DNA of 64,000 nt from Lachnospiraceae bacterium MD308 (GTDB taxonomy: Bacteria; Bacillota; Clostridia; Lachnospirales; Lachnospiraceae): contig VIQU02000004.1 in the NCBI GenBank assembly GCA_010206225.2, positions 83,549 to 147,548 of the forward strand, read 5' to 3'. Shown here one piece after another: positions 60,931 to 64,000 of this stretch. The translations under genes and the position numbers were made by a program. The number at the start of each line of letters is the position of its first letter. The stretch's first letter is position 1. Under the pieces are notes generated by a model, which saw only the letters and a program-made list of their open reading frames with translations, was not told where the DNA came from and ran no database searches.

Positions 60931-61332
60931 ATGTTTCGGTATTTTTATGAATGGGCGCAGAATCTGGCGTTTTATATGGTTCTTGTAACAGTCGTGCTCC
61001 ATGCGGTTCCAGATTCGGGTTATAAAAAATATATCCGTTTTTTTACGGGTATGGTGCTGATTCTCATGATCCTCACCCCCATTTTCAAAATCTTCGGGAT
61101 GGACAGCCAGATCGTGAATTTTTACAAGAGCAGGGAGTACGAGGCGAAGCTTCAAGAAATCGAGGAGGCGACGGATTATCTGAAAGATATAGATTCGCCG
61201 GGAATGCTTGAGGAAACACTGAAAAATACAGGACCGCAGGAAACTTCGGAAGGGGACTATGCAAAAGGACAGGAAGGCAACAGTATTAAAGTGGAGGAGA
61301 TTCAGATTGAAGGAAAAAAAGAAGCTGATTGA
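60931..61332 (+). CDS. spoIIIAF: Stage III sporulation protein AF
   Basis: 133 aa. Two membrane helices at the N-terminus (about 10-28 and 36-52; AFYMVLVTVVLHAVP, FFTGMVLILMILTPIFK) are followed by a charged cytoplasmic or intermembrane domain. ATG 60931 follows AAGGAGGCAGGGG; the frame is open upstream in spoIIIAE but that is coincidental. It overlaps spoIIIAG by 26 bases because of the TTG start of the latter. Confidence 0.93.
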   Translation: MFRYFYEWAQNLAFYMVLVTVVLHAVPDSGYKKYIRFFTGMVLILMILTPIFKIFGMDSQIVNFYKSREYEAKLQEIEEATDYLKDIDSPGMLEETLKNTGPQETSEGDYAKGQEGNSIKVEEIQIEGKKEAD

Positions 61333-61930
61333 TATGCTTAAGGGGCGGCGGATCAAGAAAGATCAGATTGTGATCTTGTTCCTTTTGGGGGTACTTCTGT
61401 TAGTCATTGCCTTGCCGGACGGGAACAGGGAGCAGGAAAATGAGATGGATGTTCAGACAGGGGATGAGAATGTCATAGCGTCAGGCAGTCGGTCAGAGGA
61501 GGAATATGTTTCTTACATGGAAAAGAATCTGGAACGGATCCTTGCCCAGATGAAAGGGGTGGGCGAGGTGACAGTCATGATTACGCTTAAGGAATCCGCG
61601 GAAAAGGTAGTAGAAAAGGATGTGTCGACCACAAGCGATACGGTGGACGAGGAAGACAGTCAGGGAGGCGTCAGGAAAACGGAGAATGACAGCCGCGGGG
61701 AGACAACGGTATACTTTGGGGACGGAGGATCCGGAGGGCTTCGTGGGAGCAGCTACGAGGGAGCAGGACAGAATCCGTACGTGAGCAAGGAACTTACTCC
61801 AAGGGTAGAGGGAGTGGTAGTCGTTGCCGGCGGCGGCGACGATGCGGTGGTAGTTAAGAATATAACTGAGTCTGTTCAGGCATTATTTGGAATAGACACG
61901 CATAAGATTAGAATAGTAAAGAAAGAATGA
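61307..61930 (+). CDS. spoIIIAG: Stage III sporulation protein AG
   Basis: 207 aa. A short basic tail (KEKKKLIDMLKGRRIKKDQ) and one membrane helix (about 22-40) precede a ring-building domain with LERILAQMKGVGEVTVMITL and a Gly/Ser-rich loop (YFGDGGSGGLRGSSYEG, about 140-156), then TPRVEGVVVVAGG. SpoIIIAG assembles into a large ring in the intermembrane space. The start is TTG 61307: GGAGGAG (61293-61299) is seven bases upstream, while ATG 61334 has no site. Confidence 0.93.
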   Translation: MKEKKKLIDMLKGRRIKKDQIVILFLLGVLLLVIALPDGNREQENEMDVQTGDENVIASGSRSEEEYVSYMEKNLERILAQMKGVGEVTVMITLKESAEKVVEKDVSTTSDTVDEEDSQGGVRKTENDSRGETTVYFGDGGSGGLRGSSYEGAGQNPYVSKELTPRVEGVVVVAGGGDDAVVVKNITESVQALFGIDTHKIRIVKKE

Positions 61931-61952
61931 AATCGAAGCAAGAGGAGGAAAT

Positions 61953-62597
61953 ATGGTGAAAAAAATCTTTAAGAAGAATCAGGTGATCATTGCCGCGCTT
62001 GCAGTTATGATCGCGGCAGCAGGATATCTGAACTATTCGGGGCGGCTGTTCGGGGATAAAGAAAGTGCGCAGCAGATGAATGCGGAGCTTGCTAATCAGG
62101 AGCTTCTTGATATTTCGGAGGAAGACCTTGCAAGCGCATCCGGCGATATTAAAAGCCAGGACAGCGATACAGAAGGAAAAGAGGACGGTTCGGTAGACGG
62201 AACGCCCGGCGAGGCAGTGCTGACAAGCGGCGAGGCCAACGCAGTTGTCGCAGAGGCGAAAGTGACGAGGGAGCAGGTACGCGCGAAAAACAGAGAGACG
62301 CTCCAGCAGATCATTGATAATAAGGAGCTGAGTGATAAGCAGAAAAAAGATGCCGTGTCGCAGATGGTAAAGATGACGGAGTTGTCCGAAAAAGAGGCGG
62401 CGGCCGAGACGCTGCTCGCGTCAAAAGGCTTCAATGACGCGGTGGTGAGTATCGGCGATGAATCGGCGGATGTAGTCGTAAATGCCGCGGAGCTCACAGA
62501 AGCCAACCGTGCGCAGATTACGGACATCGTCACAAGAAAAACTGGCGTGACGGCGGAAAATGTAGTGATCAACCCGATCAGCGCGGAGGAGAAGTGA
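61953..62597 (+). CDS. spoIIIAH: Stage III sporulation protein AH
   Basis: 214 aa. A basic tail and one membrane helix (about 8-27: VIIAALAVMIAAAGYLNYS) lead to a flexible acidic linker (about 40-90) and the C-terminal ring domain with EKEAAAETLLASKGFNDAVV and ISAEEK at the end. It is the mother-cell partner of SpoIIQ and forms the intercellular channel. AGGAGGAAAT precedes the ATG. It ends the operon at a terminator. Confidence 0.95.
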   Translation: MVKKIFKKNQVIIAALAVMIAAAGYLNYSGRLFGDKESAQQMNAELANQELLDISEEDLASASGDIKSQDSDTEGKEDGSVDGTPGEAVLTSGEANAVVAEAKVTREQVRAKNRETLQQIIDNKELSDKQKKDAVSQMVKMTELSEKEAAAETLLASKGFNDAVVSIGDESADVVVNAAELTEANRAQITDIVTRKTGVTAENVVINPISAEEK

Positions 62598-62614
62598 TAG
62601 GCTTCTCCTTTTTT
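62588..62614 (+). terminator. Terminator of the spoIIIA operon
   Basis: GGAGAAG (62588-62594) / CTTCTCC (62602-62608) stem and TTTTTT. The stem overlaps the last codons and stop of spoIIIAH. Confidence 0.85.
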
Positions 62615-62625
62615 CAGGGGGTTGA

Positions 62626-63115
62626 TCACATAGTCTGTTTCTTAAACATATTAAAATATTCCTGAGCTTTTTGAAGTGGAATATTAAGCTTCCTTTGCAG
62701 ACGGTTCAGGATATCGTTCTCTGACAGGCCGAATTCAAAGCCCGAATCTATAATTTCCTAAGCCTTGCCCTCAGCTTTGCCTTTTGATTCACTTTCTTTT
62801 GCAATTTCCTCAAATAAAGTACACATACGTCCGTCTCCTTTCTCAAAAGCGTGGTAATCAATGTTACTGTCTGTGGCTCCGGCAACAGCCATAACTACAG
62901 ATTTTATTGTCTCTGGAGGCTTCAATCGTCTCCGCATAATTCTTATGTTCCAGAATAGAAGATTCCTCTGTATCAATATCCGTTAACTCGTCCGGGCTGA
63001 TGATCTGTTGGCCTTCAAATAAAACAGCATTGAAAAAATCAGCGAACCGTTCATTGTTGCGCCAGTAATTTTTTAAAATAGTATCCGGTTTTAGAGCCTG
63101 TGATTTTTGTGACAT
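62626..63115 (-). pseudogene. Decayed Rpn/PD-(D/E)XK nuclease-type transposase-like gene
   Basis: The opening SQKSQALKPDTILKNYWRN...FADFFNAVLFEGQQII is the usual start of Rpn-family (YhgA-like) PD-(D/E)XK proteins in Lachnospiraceae. After about 70 residues the frame breaks; the continuation is in another frame (AGATDSNIDYHAFEKGDGRMCTLFEEI), meets TAG at 62758-62760, then resumes the family-type tail LSENDILNRLQRKLNIPLQKAQEYF to TGA 62626. Most of the ~200-residue middle, including catalytic residues, is missing. So there is an internal deletion, a frameshift and a stop; it is not functional. Confidence 0.75.
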
Positions 63116-63840
63116 TTTCCTTACCCTTTCTTTTATTATTCAAAGTTAACTATAGGGATGATAGAATTGCAATAGAAATTCAAAATTGCATATGTAAGTG
63201 ATAAAACAGGTGCGGATGTTCACAAGTGATTTTAGAATGGATGTGCTAAAAGAGCAGTGAAGACGCAATTGTGAAACTCAATGATTAACCGAGGTTATTG
63301 TGCAGCTTGTATATTCCATAAGCAGACTTTTGTTTACCGCCGGTACTTGGCTGCCGTATTTTGACGGCTATGTACCGCTGCGGTAAATTCGGAGCGAAAG
63401 CATGTCTGTGTTGGAATATACAAGCTGCACAATATGGTATTGGAAAATTAGAGTTACACAATTGCCTGATCTGTATGTCTGTGAAAGAAGTACATATGGC
63501 TGATTTGTTTGCTGATTTCTTAGGGGAAATAATTGAGGGTAGTACATCGTGAATAGATTTCCGATTGCATAGGCGAAAACGGAAAAAAATGTTCCAGAGA
63601 TTGACAATTAATAGGGCAGACCGTCCGAAAACCTGCCTTGATATGATGCAGATGACTTGGGTAGATACATCCTGAGAGTTAGGATGATTTACATATAAAA
63701 ATGCGTACCTTGCTACGAAAATAAAACTCGTAGCCAAGAACTGAACCTTGACAACAAATGTTTTCAACAATCATGGAAGCATCACGATAAAGCAGTCATA
63801 TAAATGGCTGCCGTCAGTGAAATATTGGTATTACAAAAAA
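63116..63840. other. Non-coding accessory spacer with hairpins
   Basis: 725 bp without a supportable gene. It holds a ~200-bp near-palindrome (63265-63467) and two hairpins, CATCCT-GAGAGTT-AGGATG (63668-63686) and CTTGCTACGA/TCGTAGCCAAG (63709-63738). A 63-codon frame at 63361 starts inside the palindrome and has no ribosome site. The region lies downstream of an IS110-type transposase fragment. Confidence 0.6.
63265..63467. repeat. Large imperfect palindrome, possible miniature inverted-repeat element
   Basis: Inner arms of 23 bp are perfectly complementary: 63296-63318 against 63412-63434 (TTGTGCAGCTTGTATATTCC core). Outer arms GCAATTGTGAAACTC (about 63266) and GAGTTACACAATTGC (about 63451) pair with one mismatch, spaced 16 nt on each side. 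Inside, TTTACCGC/GCGGTAAA, GGTAC/GTACC and GCCGT/ACGGC pair in register. The whole can fold into one long hairpin. No flanking target duplication was evident. Confidence 0.75.
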
Positions 63841-64000
63841 TCAGGCTTGCGCTTCCACATGGTAGCCATGCTTCTCTAATTCACGTATGTATCGGGAAAG
63901 CTGTTTTTGTTCGCTGCTTTTACGTCTGGCTTCAAAACAGGATTCATCGAAAAGAGTGCCTTGCTTTAGCATGGTGTAAATAACAAGAAGTTTTCGTGCA
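63841..64000 (-). mobile_element. C-terminal part of an IS110-family transposase
   Basis: A frame of 52 residues ends at TGA 63843-63841 and continues beyond the right edge. ARKLLVIYTMLKQGTLFDES resembles the RKLLVIxxxML segment near the C-terminus of IS110 transposases (DEDD recombinases), and YIRELEKHGYHVE follows. Only the tail is visible, so intactness cannot be judged. Subgroup (IS110 or IS1111) is also open. Confidence 0.65.

Noticed and set aside
63361..63552. 63-codon plus-strand frame
   Set aside because: It begins inside the large palindrome, has no ribosome site and no recognisable family.
1..64000. CRISPR array, prophage or defence island
   Set aside because: No regularly spaced repeats, phage structural genes, integrase or restriction-modification genes were seen; the only accessory DNA is the last ~1.4 kb.

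Overview
This 64 kb window reads as one contiguous chromosomal segment of a spore-forming, probably motile Firmicute, most likely a member of the Lachnospiraceae (Clostridia). The evidence is the set of sporulation genes (gpr, spoIIP, complete spoIIIAA-AH), the YlxM/Ffh, YlxR/YlxQ and RbgA gene neighbourhoods, strong AGGAGG ribosome binding sites, many TTG/GTG starts, a chemoreceptor, and intermediate GC content. No database search was possible; names rest on recognisable motifs, lengths and gene order.

Layout. 1-140 is the end of rplT. 298-2646 is an xpaC-telA pair, followed by convergent luxS. 3423-6656 runs histidine phosphatase, trpS, a small membrane protein and an acyltransferase. An ABC-F protein (minus) lies back to back with a patatin-like lipase and a sodium symporter. 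10952-13679 (minus) holds a TruA-like protein, two unknown genes, a Cys/Gly-rich mini-protein and a J-domain protein.

13786-25126 is the ylxM-ffh-rpsP-khpA-rimM-trmD-(hybrid kinase)-rplS-lepB-rbgA-lepB-rnhB-yraN-pgeF series: ribosome biogenesis, protein export and DNA/RNA housekeeping, with a large PAS/histidine kinase/receiver gene inserted between trmD and rplS. Then come an MscS channel, tRNA-Thr(CGT), a long structured leader and a chemoreceptor, an ABC importer pair without a binding protein, a polytopic membrane protein and rpsT. 32666-39449 holds gpr, a repeat-rich spacer, spoIIP and a type IIA topoisomerase pair best read as parE-parC. A LytTR regulator, a lipoprotein and a large fibronectin-III-like secreted protein follow.

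44252-55038 is the classic rimP-nusA-rnpM-ylxQ-infB-rbfA-nrnA-truB-ribF translation operon, then a Na/Pi symporter and rpsO. pnp follows, with a strongly folded leader, and then the eight-gene spoIIIA operon that encodes the mother-cell side of the feeding-tube channel. The last 1.4 kb is decayed accessory DNA: an Rpn-type nuclease pseudogene, a ~200 bp near-palindrome and the end of an IS110-type transposase.

The most interesting signals are: a TruA-like protein with Glu in place of the catalytic Asp; an ABC-F protein with one consensus and one degenerate ATP site; a sigma-K-like promoter before the Cys/Gly-rich mini-protein; folded leaders before the chemoreceptor, rpsO, pnp and rpsT; the palindrome plus 106-bp tandem repeat between gpr and spoIIP; and the terminal palindrome/IS110 region. 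I found no clear new defence or mobile system with several genes, and no CRISPR array.
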